Source: Norana najaformis (Eukaryota > Annelida > Clitellata > Crassiclitellata > Hormogastridae). From it: 64,000 nucleotides of DNA. The stretch lies in NCBI GenBank assembly GCA_964023275.1, contig OZ029929.1, positions 8,011,937 to 8,075,936 of the forward strand, written 5' to 3'. How positions within the stretch are numbered: position 1 is the first letter of the stretch; each line of letters starts with the position of its first letter. Below, one piece after another: positions 27,701 through 36,300 of this stretch. The translations under genes and the position numbers were made by a program. The notes under the pieces were generated by a model. That model was not told the DNA's origin. It did not search any database and saw only the letters and a program-made list of their open reading frames with translations.

Positions 27701-29389
27701 CTGAGGGTCCCTGAGGACCTGAAAAACTCCAGAGAATAAGAAATGCCTCTGAAATGACTGGAAGTCATCGAGACTTACGGAGCAAAAGGAGTTGCGGAAG
27801 GAGTCTTTATTTATGATAACAATGCACTGGAAAAGATAACTAGTTCTTTTTTATTCATTTATCTATTTATTTTAAATAGATGTTTACAAGATTAAATACA
27901 GACAAATTATGATTGATGTTGGGGAAAATTAATATATTTTTCCTGGTATAATAAGTGAAATACATATCAATGAACAAAAATAATTCATAATAAATTATAA
28001 ATTTATAAATAAGAATCTATATAAAGAACAGTGCAGTATTAAATGAATTAATATGTAGCTAATATGTATAAAAATAAATATTGAGAATATTGCTAGATAT
28101 GAATGATGAATAGCACATAATTGAATAAAAGTGTATCACGAAATAGTGATTAATAAATAAAGAAATGAATGCCAATGAAAAGAATCTCTTTGTTTTGTGG
28201 AAGTGTTCCGGTGCCATTCACTGCATCATTTGTTGCTGGAAGTGACCTGGAATTCTCCGTCCATCCGCAGACAGGCGAGCTGCCAGCTGCTTCCGAATCC
28301 AGCCCTGGTACTCTGATCACAATCGCTTTTAAGCCTGCAATATATGGGAAGAACTACAGCGCTAAGCTCTTAATTCAGGTAAAACAATGAAACACTCGTT
28401 CGAGTAAATTCCAGAACAAGATTATTAAGCTTTAGTGCCAAGTTTTCTGTGTTTATCTTTTGTAGTGCTTGTCAGTAATCAACTCTAAAATCATGTGAGA
28501 TTACAATCATATTAGTAATGATAATCGTAAGCTCAAGATTTCTACAGTGCCCAACTAACGCCAAGTCGCGGGAGCCAGCATATTCACAGGAGCTCAGTCA
28601 AAACAAAATCAACAGGCAAGAAGGGTTCGGTTCCAGGTCAAGATCCAGGAGTCAGGCAGGCAGGCAGGCAGTCAGACAGCTACAGTGGGTGGTGTTTGGA
28701 ACTGGACCTGCGGGATAGATAGTACTTGTTTCTTCACAAAGTAACAGTTAACATCTTATGACCAATCAGAGGAGAATGAAGGAGACCACGAATGCATTTG
28801 CCGTCACATCTGCATCTTGTATTCAAATCCTGATCACATGTCCAGCAGACTGCCAGTCATTGTTATGCCATTTAACTTGTAAGGCAAAATTATCAAGTTG
28901 TTGAATTGCTGTTTCGTGTAAGTGCTTCAGCTAAATAAACCTTCAGACCAAAAGACATGGCTCAGTGACAGTTGTTGATAGGGGCTTAGAACAAATGAGC
29001 ACTTCTCACCTTTTCCCACATACCTTTCGTTGACATTTTTTAGCATTTCTTACTTCCCAGTTCCATGTCCATACCTTACTGCCTGCCAAGCTGAAATTTC
29101 ACACTCACTGATTATATGTAATAATGATCAACATTACTCATGACACTTCATTTCACTGCTGCCTTTTTTGCAGAGCCCCAACATGAACTGGACGTACGCC
29201 GTTAGAGGTGTTCTTCCAGAATATGTGCCTCCGCAAGGCCAGTCGCTCCGCCCCATCGCACCACCCCATCCGGATACCCGCATCCGGGGGGAGAAGATCA
29301 ACTACCTGCAGCAGAACATGAAGTTGCTTGCCACAGCCGTTTCATCACCCATCAAAGGTTCTCCTCTTGTCAAACAGAACTATTGTTAG
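39..29389 (+). CDS. CFAP47: CFAP47 orthologue, 3' two thirds (34 exons, 5' end outside window)
   Basis: Cilia and flagella associated protein 47 is a giant axonemal protein; its algal homologue is a central-apparatus component and loss in men and mice gives malformed sperm flagella (family knowledge). Joining 34 phase-compatible exons gives 6,051 nt, 2,016 aa plus stop, against about 3,190 aa in the human protein, so the first third is missing on the left. The recognisable order is Ig/ASH-type beta repeats, a calponin-homology domain, more ASH repeats with the hallmark 'GEFWYQL' and 'LGEWVFSVTG' blocks, and a conserved tail ('IRWIFPLHG', 'EERLEVLLTG', 'GLNKES', 'TLITIAFKP', 'AVSSPIKGSPL') ending at TAG 29387-29389. 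Introns are about 70 nt to 1.3 kb. Exon coordinates are in the four block entries below. No frameshift or internal stop is seen, so the gene looks functional. Identity is very secure; a few splice edges are uncertain. Confidence 0.95.
1795..2187. repeat. 41-bp minisatellite, about 9-10 copies
   Basis: Head-to-tail copies of a roughly 41-bp unit containing 'AACTTGCAGGATAAGGTTGT' followed by 'CAATCCAATGTCAATTCATG' fill this part of a CFAP47 intron. Copies differ by a few substitutions (GATAAGG/GTTGAGG, CAATCC/CAGTCC), and the first ones have short deletions. No coding sense. Confidence 0.92.
2273..2332. repeat. 15-bp tandem repeat ahead of a CFAP47 exon
   Basis: Four copies of a 15-bp unit (ACCATGACTGAGAGG and variants ACAGTGACTGAGAGG, ATAGTGACTAAGAG) lie about 50 bp upstream of the 2380 exon. 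Open reading in both directions here is a by-product of the repeat. Confidence 0.85.
2566..2930 (-). mobile_element. CR1/L2-like LINE-B 3' fragment (degenerate)
   Basis: Read on the minus strand the end of this piece has the LINE-B 3' signature: a block like 'AGCGAGCATTGACTGATGCC', then 'GCATTATGATAATG' and an AATC-rich tail at its low-coordinate end. The body is strongly decayed. It sits next to a second, better copy at 2950-3400 in the same orientation. Confidence 0.55.
2950..3400 (-). mobile_element. CR1/L2-like LINE-B 3' fragment
   Basis: The segment matches the 3' part of the LINE at 50.95-51.83 kb. It shares the 'GCATCAATCGATGGTCGCTTCAAG' type 3'-UTR block near 2985-3010 and, further in, the region equivalent to the reverse transcriptase C-terminus ('GAACTGATCTGGGCAGCAAA', 'TTGGACCAGCTACTGAGAAC'). 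Truncated and mutated; it lies in a CFAP47 intron in antisense orientation. Confidence 0.65.
6835..6925 (+). mobile_element. LINE-B 3' tail
   Basis: A short copy of the LINE-B 3' end: 'TTGACTTGAAGTGACCATCA', 'ACTGATGTC', 'GGTGCTATAGAAGTCC' and the terminal tandem 'TTAGATTAGATTAGATT'. This tail of short direct repeats is how CR1/L2-type elements end. Confidence 0.75.
7658..7815 (+). mobile_element. LINE-A 3' tail
   Basis: Copy of a second dispersed 3'-end family: 'CTCTTGGATCTTGACCTTGA', 'CCTATCGATTG', 'CCTGTGAATAAGCTGG', 'GGGCTCTGTAGAAATCTCAA' and an 'ACGATTATGA' end. Better copies are at 13.9, 32.8 and 59.1 kb. Confidence 0.75.
7858..10668 (+). other. CFAP47: CFAP47 exon block 2: calponin-homology domain
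   Basis: Four exons (7858-8053, 8514-8611, 9163-9279, 10534-10668) encode about residues 538-719 of the fragment. The CH fold is recognisable: 'ILLVWLNYHYE' helix, 'NFDFDLLDGLVLAAVLAAYVP' (the conserved F-x-x-L-x-D-G-x-x-L core), then 'ALRTIGIDYDIQAIDLTDP' and 'SLLLLSAFLYFHLP', the last CH helix. A single CH domain in the middle of ASH repeats is diagnostic of CFAP47 (formerly CHDC2); it could contact tubulin or actin, but that is inference. The last exon is followed by GC rather than GT (CAG|GCACGT), the only choice that joins 'LHEVSTRQ' in frame to 'VKLSNPSSKPL'. Confidence 0.9.
9340..9470. repeat. short dispersed repeat with (TAATTG)n edge
   Basis: An edge of repeated 'TGTAATTG' is followed by 'ATTTATAAAGCACCTCTTAG' and an imperfect inverted 'CACCTCTTAG...AGAGGTGCTT'. 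It resembles the minus-strand view of a LINE tail ('GCGCTRTAGAA' family), but is too short to assign. Confidence 0.4.
12120..13118. mobile_element. hAT-like non-autonomous element, 1.0 kb
   Basis: Left end reads CAGTGTTGATCAGTAATG and the right end, reverse-complemented, CAGCGTTATTCAAAGTACTG. Sub-terminal regions on both sides are rich in matching 'CTTAAGTAAAAGT' / 'CAAGTAAAGTACTT' blocks in opposite orientation. CAG-starting inverted ends with such blocks are typical of hAT MITEs. The flanking octamers (TGAACAGG and AAAATAGG) agree at only 5 of 8 sites, so the target duplication is decayed or the ends are a base or two off. No transposase is present. A (TACA)n stretch lies inside at about 12850-12910. 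It begins 12 bp after the CFAP47 donor at 12108. Confidence 0.65.
13895..14180 (+). mobile_element. LINE-A 3' end fragment
   Basis: The longest + strand LINE-A copy in the left half. It starts with the end of a degraded ORF (a 'CACTCAAAACTCAAAACATT' block that reads like the Phe-x-x-x-Leu-Lys-Thr-Phe-Leu C-terminus of CR1-type reverse transcriptases). A pyrimidine-rich 3'UTR follows, then 'GGATCTTGACCTGGAACCGA', 'GAATAAGCTGGTCCCCG' and 'GGGCGCTGTAGAAA' before an ATTACGATT tail. Confidence 0.75.
16421..16499. repeat. (CTT)n microsatellite
   Basis: About 79 bp of nearly pure CTT with one CTC/CCTCTT interruption. It reads as poly-Phe in one frame, but it lies in the intron before the CFAP47 exon at 16552 and may serve as an extended polypyrimidine tract. 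Confidence 0.95.
17950..18372. mobile_element. MITE, ~423 bp, 16-bp TIR, TA target duplication
   Basis: The ends are exact inverted repeats (GGGGACCTCAAGGAGG) flanked on both sides by TA, and the flanks extend the palindrome as CTAG. A TA duplication points to Tc1/mariner-type mobilisation. The inside is not ordinary MITE filler: it has a GC-rich 5' part with a TCTCGCAC/TCTCGCG cluster, a 36-codon reading frame starting at 18043, and a run of TTAGGG-like units near 18250-18275. No transposase is encoded. Confidence 0.85.
20925..21010. repeat. short inverted repeat with (ATTACA)n edge
   Basis: 'GTAAAGCACCCTT' and 'AAGGGTGCTGTCGA' form inverted arms around a short loop, followed by repeated 'ATTACA'. 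This looks like a small MITE or a fold-back LINE tail in a CFAP47 intron. Confidence 0.45.
21930..22195 (+). mobile_element. tRNA-derived SINE (SINE-3)
   Basis: A B-box-like 'GTGGGTTCGACTC' sits near 21972, preceded by a weaker A-box region ('TTTTGGTCAGTGATCATG'). The body continues with 'CAAGTTGTTTGCACTCAACA' and 'GGGAAGTAAACGGCAAGTCC', and ends with 'CACATCTCACTTGTGGC'. The 3' half recurs three times in the 56.5-58.1 kb array. The short reading frames across it in both strands are meaningless. Confidence 0.7.
24015..24085 (+). mobile_element. SINE-1 3' tail
   Basis: 'GATTGATGCTAAATCATTAG' followed by 'ATAGTGGTGCCTAATAAATG' and an AAATAAT tail matches the 3' end of the SINE at 34.3 kb. The tRNA-like head is absent. 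Confidence 0.7.
24743..24940. repeat. (TA)n, 47-bp direct duplication and short dispersed repeat
   Basis: A (TA)n tract leads into two direct copies of a 47-bp unit (ending 'CTCCACCACTGCCTTTAG') at about 24766-24860. The second copy runs on into a ~100-bp element ('TAGTGCCAGTTCCAGGCTTT', 'GACATCAACGACC', 'TTTTGATGCC') that is the reverse complement of pieces at 26.2 kb and 63.6 kb. The duplication arose after insertion because it also copies the TA edge. Confidence 0.8.
26215..26340. repeat. short dispersed repeat, copy 2
   Basis: Contains 'TGGCATCAAAGGCTGTTGAC', 'CGCCCTCCTCCTTTATCCAG' and 'TTGGGACTGGCAC', nearly identical to 63588-63715 and in the opposite orientation to 24840-24940. No inverted ends or polymerase III boxes are recognisable. 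Confidence 0.8.
26650..26759. repeat. 22-bp tandem repeat, five exact copies
   Basis: Five consecutive identical copies of a 22-bp unit beginning ATTATATAAATCCTTATGCT in a CFAP47 intron. Perfect identity implies recent expansion. Confidence 0.95.
28525..28715 (-). mobile_element. LINE-A 3' tail (minus)
   Basis: Reverse complement of the LINE-A 3' end: 'AGATTTCTACAGTGCCCAAC', 'GCCAAGTCGCGG', 'CTCAGTCAAAACAAAATC' and 'GGTCAAGATCCAGGAGTC'. It lies in the last CFAP47 intron. Confidence 0.75.
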
Positions 29390-30059
29390 GAACGTTAAAC
29401 TAAATCAAGTTAACCCACCGTACTGATTTACAATTGCTATCTGTAACATCATAAGTATAATATTGAATTACAAATTTTATGAAGTGTTTGAGATGCACCT
29501 TAAAGTTATATATAGATATAACTATGGTTGTACCTTCTAATGTAAACTAGTTTTAGTTGATTGTTGAAAATATAAATGCTTACCTACTAGGCCTTTTTGA
29601 TGACCTATTTTAAGATGACCTCTTTATATCTGAGCCATGATGACCTATGACCTCAAACACTTTTAAAGACTGTTTCACGTGAATATAATGTTTGATTCTG
29701 TGTTTCAACAGATTTTCTTCAGAGGAATTCTTTTTGTTTCAGATTTTTGGTCGACTTTTAAAAACACTTGATCTTTTCGATCAAAGTGTTATTGTGATTT
29801 TAATCTTTCACATTATTTGGTGGCTTTGTAGTTTGAGAATGTGATTTAATAGTTTTATATTTTGTCTTACATTTTTATTATATGGTATATATATATATAT
29901 GTAAGTTTTGCTGCTTTAGATTGCGCTGTTCACATGATTTGGCAGCTATTGCCGTGATTGGCCTGTGGTTAATTTTATCTTTCTCACAGTTTCGTGGCTT
30001 TCATTGTTACTGTGATTTTTGTGTAAATTGGTCTCTGTTGCCTGTCAGCATTTGTTTGG

Positions 30060-30265
30060 GCATGGTAGCCGTTTGGATAGAGCGCTCGACAGAGAGTATG
30101 GGTTTGAGCCTACTCCTCTTAGACGATTACTGTGTAGAGACCTTGAGCAAGTCCTTCATTCACAGTTGCTTTGCACCTCAGATCCAGATTTACTGACCTT
30201 GTGCACATAATAAATGCAATAATAATAATAATAATAATAATAAATAATAATAATAATAATATAAT
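30060..30265 (+). mobile_element. tRNA-derived SINE (SINE-1), with AAT-repeat tail
   Basis: The head 'GGTAGCCGTTTGGATAGAGC' (A-box) and 'GGTTTGAGCCTACTCC' (mutated B-box) is followed by 'CCTTGAGCAAGTCCTTCATT' and a tail with 'ATAATAAATGCAATAATAAT'. The body matches the copy at 34.3 kb. The tail holds the first AATAAA downstream of CFAP47, at about 30209. Confidence 0.8.
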
Positions 30266-31984
30266 AATATCAGGGTCGATCATATTTGAATGAATCAGTG
30301 GCTGTGCTATTAATCCCCCTCACAGCTTCTGTAGAACCACTGTAACAAACTGAGGTATAACGGCTGCTTAGTCAAAATCCAGCAATTGGGCAGTCTACTG
30401 ATCAGCTGCTGCTGCTGCTGGCAACTTGACCTAAAATTCTATGAGTACCAAAGTTTAACGATTCATTTGGCTTTCTAATTAATTAATTTTCTAATTATTT
30501 GTTAATTAATGTTTAATGAAACACCTGAGCCATATTTTTTAGAATTCAGAAATTTGTAAAAAAAATAAACTTTTTGCCTGCTTTTGCTGTTTAGATGTTG
30601 ATTGTTCTGACAGATTACTGGTATTTATTTCAAGCCCTTTAGTCTAATTTTTTGTTTAGACGTTTACAGGGTTTACAAAGCATTAGCAGAATAGTTCAAT
30701 TTTGCACTCTTCTGATAAAATTGGGATCAGTACATAGAAACTGAAAACGCTTACTAAACATGGGCTTGTGGTTTAATTTGTAAATAACTAAAAAAATAAA
30801 TAATTTGTAAATAAATAATTTTGGATCACTGCATTATGTAACATCACTTATAGCTTGTTGCATTCAGTATTGGTTCACAGTATTGACCAGTTTTGTCGTA
30901 GATTGAACTTAATCTGTTTAACTATATGTTCTTCCAACTAACTTGTTCATGTAGGAAGCTGTGTAACATTTATTTATTAATTTAATTTAAAATAACTTTC
31001 TAGAACTGGTGACGCCAACGAAGAGCAAGCAACCTTTCTTTTGAAGTTTGGAATGCATTGTTGTGTACTTACAACTATTGCTATGCAGTGTTGGTCACGT
31101 GAGGCTCTGTATTAGATTTAATATTGAGACACTGATGATAAGCAGCAACCTATCCACTGCACGTTGTAGACTTTGTTAGGCGCTACCGACTTTTCACCAC
31201 TGAGACCAAACATAGTAATTGAAATCCAGACTTGTTACCAAGCAATTTGTATAATCTTGTTTGTATTTTGTGATTTTGTATTTATACTGATTATTTCCTT
31301 AAAAATGAATATTTTTATGGTGGTAGTGAATTTTTTGTTAATATTCTGTTTTATTTTCCCATTTAGTTAATAACAGAACATCTTGCAGAAAAATGTCAGA
31401 AAGGCAGCAAGCTGCAACAGTCGGCCTCTTATATACAGTTAATTGAATGCTAATGGGTTGATAGACCTGTGGGGAGATGGTGCCTGAATGACAGTTCAAG
31501 CAATGCAAAAGCTTTGTGCTGCAACATATGGAAGTGTTAAGGGGTCCATCAAGGATGTCCACAAAGAGAGGGAGAGAGGGTGCAGACAAGGGGTTATGCT
31601 CAGTGCAGAAGTCCGCATCAAAATTATTTATAATATTGTAATAATTATAATAAAGTTATTTCAGTACAGCCAGTGCCGGAAGCACTAACTTCAGTCAGAC
31701 AGTAGTCTATGTTGGATCTAATTGGAGTCCCTTTGCTGGATGTGACAGTATCAAAGTACCCCACCCTGTTAGCCCTGCAATACCAACTGTGTGTGGCCTA
31801 CTTTTGGCCTTAGTACTTTGTTAAAGTGCGGATGCCCCAAAAGAGGATGGGATGGTAATGACAAATGCGGGAAGGTGAGGGAGGGTCCAAAGTAGGTAAT
31901 TATTTGCAGACGTCATTTATGAACTACCCCCCAACACTGGGTACCAAAATTATCACTTTCTTAGGACAACTGCAACCACATAAA

Positions 31985-32105
31985 TATAAATGACAATGAT
32001 AACTGAATTGCAACCAAATTTGATTTTTGACTATGATTTGCTTGAATCAACCATCATTGATGCCTTGTGAATTGATAACGGCGCTACAGAAGTCATTAGA
32101 TTCAC
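31985..32105 (+). mobile_element. LINE-B 3' tail
   Basis: 'AATCAACCATCATTGATGCC' followed by 'GATAACGGCGCTACAGAAGT' and 'CATTAGATT' is the LINE-B 3' end with a shortened tail repeat. Confidence 0.6.
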
Positions 32106-32279
32106 TGTGTGACCCGAGATGAATCAACGCACTGCATGAGATGAAAGTGACAAGAATGGGAACTGAAGGAAGTGATCAGTGAAAGCAAATAGGCTTTCGA
32201 AGTTTCAGATACTGGTGGACGCAGTATTTAACCCTAGCCAGCCGCTGCGTTATTGTGCCAAACCATAGGCTGTACTTAG

Positions 32280-32368
32280 ACGTCTGTGTTGCACCTGAGC
32301 GCCTGTGAATAAGCTGGTCCCCGCGGCGGCTTTCGTCGCACTGTAGAAATCTCGGAATTACGATTATG
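32280..32368 (+). mobile_element. LINE-A 3' tail
   Basis: 'GAGCGCCTGTGAATAAGCTG', 'GTCCCCGCGGCGGC' and 'CACTGTAGAAATCTCGGAAT' followed by ACGATTATG give a clean but very short LINE-A 3' end. Confidence 0.75.
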
Positions 32369-32596
32369 AAGTTCTAAAGACAAAAAGAACTAATTTCTAT
32401 TTTCAGTCCATTTACAAAAGTCTACAACTTTCTGCTTAAACTGGACACAACATTCAGCGTCTAATACAGAAATTAGCATAAAGATGGTGTCAAAAGCAGC
32501 AGAAATGGAGCTCGAGATTACGATTACGATTACAGTTGAATAGGTGGCGCTTCGCTGTGAATGAAATTGGTTAGTGCTGTGGATAATCTGTACTCT

Positions 32597-33250
32597 GCGG
32601 CTGGCTTGGATATCGAGTATATTTGGAATCGAGTACTCTGTCGAGTACCTGCAAATAATCTATGAATTTTACTCTACTTTTTGTATTGCAAATTTTGTTT
32701 TGCATGCGCTTTAGCAAGTTATCACTGTAATATAGTCGTTTGACTATTGTATATTTCTGTGAATCCTGCAATCAGTTATGATCTTCTTGCAATTGCGGTG
32801 CAGGCGTTTTATTGCCTCGCTAACATCCTGCCACAGATTTGGATCTTGACCTGGAACCGAACCCTTTTTGTCTATCGATTTTGTTTTGACTGAGCGCCTG
32901 TGAATAAGCTGGTCCCCGTGACGTGGCTTTCGTTGGGCGCTGTAGAAATCTCGGATTTACGATTACGATTCAATTCTAAAAGCATTAAGTTAAAAATCCT
33001 ATCCTAATCCCGTCTCTTTCCTCAACGATTATTTTTTACTGTGTAAAGGCTGCATCATTCCACCGACTTGGCTGTTGGTTGCTGATGAAATCCTGAGATT
33101 TTGATTACTATTGTGCACTTAATCACAGATAATCGATTTACGTAACTGTAAATTTTACTGAACAAAGAACAGCTGAAATTCTTGAGTACTCGAGTACTAA
33201 AAACTACTTGATTCCTTTTTGAACTCGAGTACTCGCGGCAGCCCTTATTG
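32597..33250. mobile_element. possible degenerate TIR element with GAGTACTCG ends
   Basis: The left edge has 'TGCGGCTGG' and 'ATCGAGTACTC'; the right edge, reverse-complemented, has 'AAGGGCTGCCGCGAGTACTC'. Both ends are rich in palindromic GAGTACTCG blocks. Only a few bases match as true inverted termini, so this is tentative. It ends about 75 bp upstream of the NUDCD1 start codon and holds a nested LINE-A tail. Confidence 0.35.
32830..32970 (+). mobile_element. LINE-A 3' tail
   Basis: Good copy: 'TTGGATCTTGACCTGGAACC', 'CTATCGATTTTGTTTTGACT', 'GAGCGCCTGTGAATAAGCTG', then 'GGGCGCTGTAGAAATCTCGG' and ATTTACGATTACGATT. Confidence 0.85.
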
Positions 33251-33324
33251 GAAATCGCGATTGTTGAGGTGTTGCAAAAAGTGAAGATTTCTGTTTTAGT
33301 TTTACGAGTTTGACATATATCATA

Positions 33325-36300
33325 ATGGAGCACTACAAACTTATACTGAACCGTGATCTTATAGATCCAAATTTCTCAAGCTACAAGCTGTCGCTTGATC
33401 CTTTGCCTGTATATCGTCTCTCACTTGAAACAGGTTAGGCATGGAAAATGCAACCAGTTGAAAGACTCTTAGAACTACAATTGAATGTAAATGTTCACGG
33501 TTTTCTACACCGACCGTATGACCTCGATCCCGCTCATTTTTCGATGAATTTATTGGGTGAGATCCTTCACCACCGCTGCCTGTTGAAATGGGTGCCACGC
33601 CATTGAAGGTTCCCGTGTGTGGACCTTTCTAGCCCGAGATTCTTTTTAAACGGGTGCGTAGCGAATCCCCGAAACGAATTTCGACCGGATCCCCGAAATC
33701 GATTTTCTAAGTGCGACTCGGATATCCGAAAAGTAAGAAGATAAATTTATATGACTCAATTAGATGTTATTACCTTATCTTACTGTAATTTCCTAAAAGT
33801 AGCGACGTCTTGAAAAAGCAGACTTTAGCGTAACATGTATGTTGCTTTTGAAGTGTCTCAAAGCAGATGGCTTTTAATTGTGACACTTTGTAGATGTGGA
33901 TGCAAAGCAGCTGGTTTCCAATGACCTGTACTCATACCAACACTTAAAGGCGTTTGGGCTTCATAATCATCTTTTCGTTGATCCGTGGAATAAAGACTCT
34001 GTCTGGTTTGTGGATGAGAAATGGCATGTCAGTAAAGTCACCATGACCACGGTGAGAATGCATAGATGGTTTCTGTGAAATACAATGCACATTGAAAGGA
34101 GATTTTGATGTAATTTGTGATTGGCTTCAACTTGGGAAGATCTTTGGGTGGAAGTTAAATGCCTGGGGAAAGTGATGCATCCCCATTCCCTCCCCTAAAT
34201 TGCACCCACTTTTAACCACAGAATATGGTTGAGGAAGACAGAATAAAATTCAGAAGAGAGTAAATTTCGGAAGAGAGTAAACTATGTGAGATCACTGGTA
34301 ATTCTCACGGTAGCATGTTGGATAGAGCACTCGACTTGTAAACGCTGAGAGTGCAGGTTCGAACCTCCTCCGAGAGGTTACCGTGTATGGCCCTTGAGCA
34401 AGTCCTTAACTCACAATTGCTTGGCGCCATCGATTGATGCTATGTCATTAGATAGTGGTGCCTAATAAATGCAGAAATAATAATAATTGGAGAAAACTAG
34501 GAAATAGTGCAAAATTCAGAGAAAGGTCAATAAACTTGAATGAAATTTGGAAGATGAAATCGGGTATGGTGAGTTTTTATCTGTTATGTGATGTTCTCGT
34601 TACCTGTCCACAGAGTGGAAGTTCTGAGATTGCGAGGTCTTTTGGGTAAAGTGAGTAGACGCCAAAATGTTTATCTTCAACATACTACGTTAATTTTTTC
34701 TTCAACACCTTCAACATTTTTATATTGTTTTAGTTTTATAAATTTATCATACTGCTCTAGATTTTTCTGGAGTATGTTACACTCAGTATGTCTTCAATAT
34801 CTTCATCACTTCTTTAAATTTTTTAAAATACATACCTATGTGTTTAAATATATATGTATGTTTGAGCCTTAAGCGTACGAGACTAGATTTTTCATGGGCA
34901 TTCTGCGGCAGATTTTGTGTGAACGTCTTTGTCATTTTGTTTTGTTATTGTTTAGTGCATCTTCACCATACTACTCTAAAAATATCTTTATCACATATTT
35001 GTTATTTGACATATTTGTTGGCAGGAGACAACGTTGTCTGGACCCAGTGACCTTTTCAGTATTCCAGATGCATCAAACCGGCAACTGATTCCAGACCGAA
35101 TCAACGCCACGTTGCACTTCACTAGCAACAATTGGTGCGTTGTCACAGATGGGACCGGTTGGTTGTACCTCCTTAAGACTGGTGACCGGTCACAAGATGA
35201 CAGCTGGAAGGTTGGTTGAACCTCCATAGATCAGTAAAACCTCAAGGAACCAGACTAAATTTTTAATTTAGAAATTTCGCTATAGCAGACTCGAGTATTG
35301 CAAAACTTTCTTTTGAGGATATTATTGTAACCAAGCATTGTTAGTAAGAACAATCAGATGTTGTGGTCAGTTGGGCAGTTCAATGCCTTCTCAGATCTAA
35401 TGGCTAGACCAAGGTGCTTCTCTGAAGCCTTGTTGATGAGAATTCTTGTTTTAATGTTAAGTGTGATGGTGTGTGTGTGTGTGTGTATATGTATGTATGT
35501 ATGTTATATGTTTGTATGCATGTATGTATGTACATATTGGATGGAAGGTAAGGGTATGTGATAGTCCAGTAGTTAACGTGCAGGATTATCAAGCCAGAGG
35601 TCAAGGGTTGAATCCCCTTCAGGACAGAAAGATATTTCAAAACTTCTGTTCCATCTGTGCTTATAGTGAACTCAGCTATAAAATGTGTATGGTATATGGA
35701 CCATACAGTGTCAGTGGGAAGATCAAATGGTGTCATAGAAGGGACACATAAAGGTGTCATAGAAGGGACACATACAGGTGTCATAGAAGGTGTCATAAAC
35801 ACTGCCACCTGCACTCACTTGCGTAGCAAGAGGCTAAAGAAGGCTTGAGGGTCTATTCTTTTTCTTCTTGGGTAGATGTGTGGCATTTTATTGTTTGTAC
35901 ATAACAGGAAGGTTACAGTGGCCAGCCATTGGGTGAAGGCAAGCGTTTCATAGTTCTCAACTCCATCTGGCACACTTTGGACAAGATGTGCTACCTGGAC
36001 GTCCTGTGTCTGCATGTCGAAAAACACCCGGACCAGCCAGACGGTGATGGCACTTGTTCGGCCTTCGTCACAAAACTCGAATGGCTCACTTTCTCCTCAG
36101 GTGCCCTGACAAGATTCTGATCATACTTAACAATGGAACTTTGTTGGTTGGGTTCTAGCGTTTTTGCAGGAACCCACCAGTGGTGACTTTTGATCTTTTT
36201 GCACATTCTCTGCCTAGTGATGAACTTGTTGACTTGATTAACTAACTCTGAAACTTTGACATCGCTTAGGCCATTAAGGAGCACCTGCAAAAACTACTTT

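Larger units (their letters stand above)
18888..29389 (+). other. CFAP47: CFAP47 exon block 4: C-terminal ASH repeats and tail
   Basis: Thirteen exons: 18888-19006, 19610-19664 (a 55-nt exon), 20262-20410, 21344-21491, 22488-22663, 23562-23886, 24366-24522, 25116-25353, 25807-26078, 26848-27019, 27435-27596, 28204-28378 and 29174-29389. This is the best conserved part: 'YHDSVGEFWYQLNLVAERP', 'RQVITLGNPTEEHLLLYP', 'LGEWVFSVTGCG', 'ATVIIPFRNPTD', 'DIRWIFPLHGFAE', 'GGKWKFPLRFIATEP' and 'DDVIHIEAAGLNKES' match the known C-terminus in order. Exon 21344 has an acidic insert (DSDGDEMEELADSEDG). Exon 25807-26078 has no ATG and is easy to miss. Stop at 29387-29389. Confidence 0.92.
29390..33324. other. 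intergenic DNA between CFAP47 and NUDCD1
   Basis: No exon with coding character and good splice sites was seen on either strand. It contains the CFAP47 3' UTR start, a SINE at 30.06 kb with an AAT microsatellite tail (30215-30265), AT-rich filler, a LINE-B tail near 32.0 kb and two LINE-A tails near 32.3 and 32.9 kb. No canonical AATAAA occurs in the first 800 bp after the CFAP47 stop. Confidence 0.7.

Noticed and set aside
34306-34380. tRNA gene
   Set aside because: A- and B-boxes are present, but no full acceptor stem or cloverleaf can be drawn and a SINE body and tail follow.
34613-34648. Possible NUDCD1 exon (acceptor CCACAG, donor GTGAGT)
   Set aside because: In the phase fixed by the neighbouring exons it has a stop; joining 34051 directly to 35025 keeps frame and matches the family length.
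35404-35814. 136-aa minus-strand reading frame
   Set aside because: Spans a TG microsatellite and a SINE inside NUDCD1 intron 3; no homology sense or splice logic.
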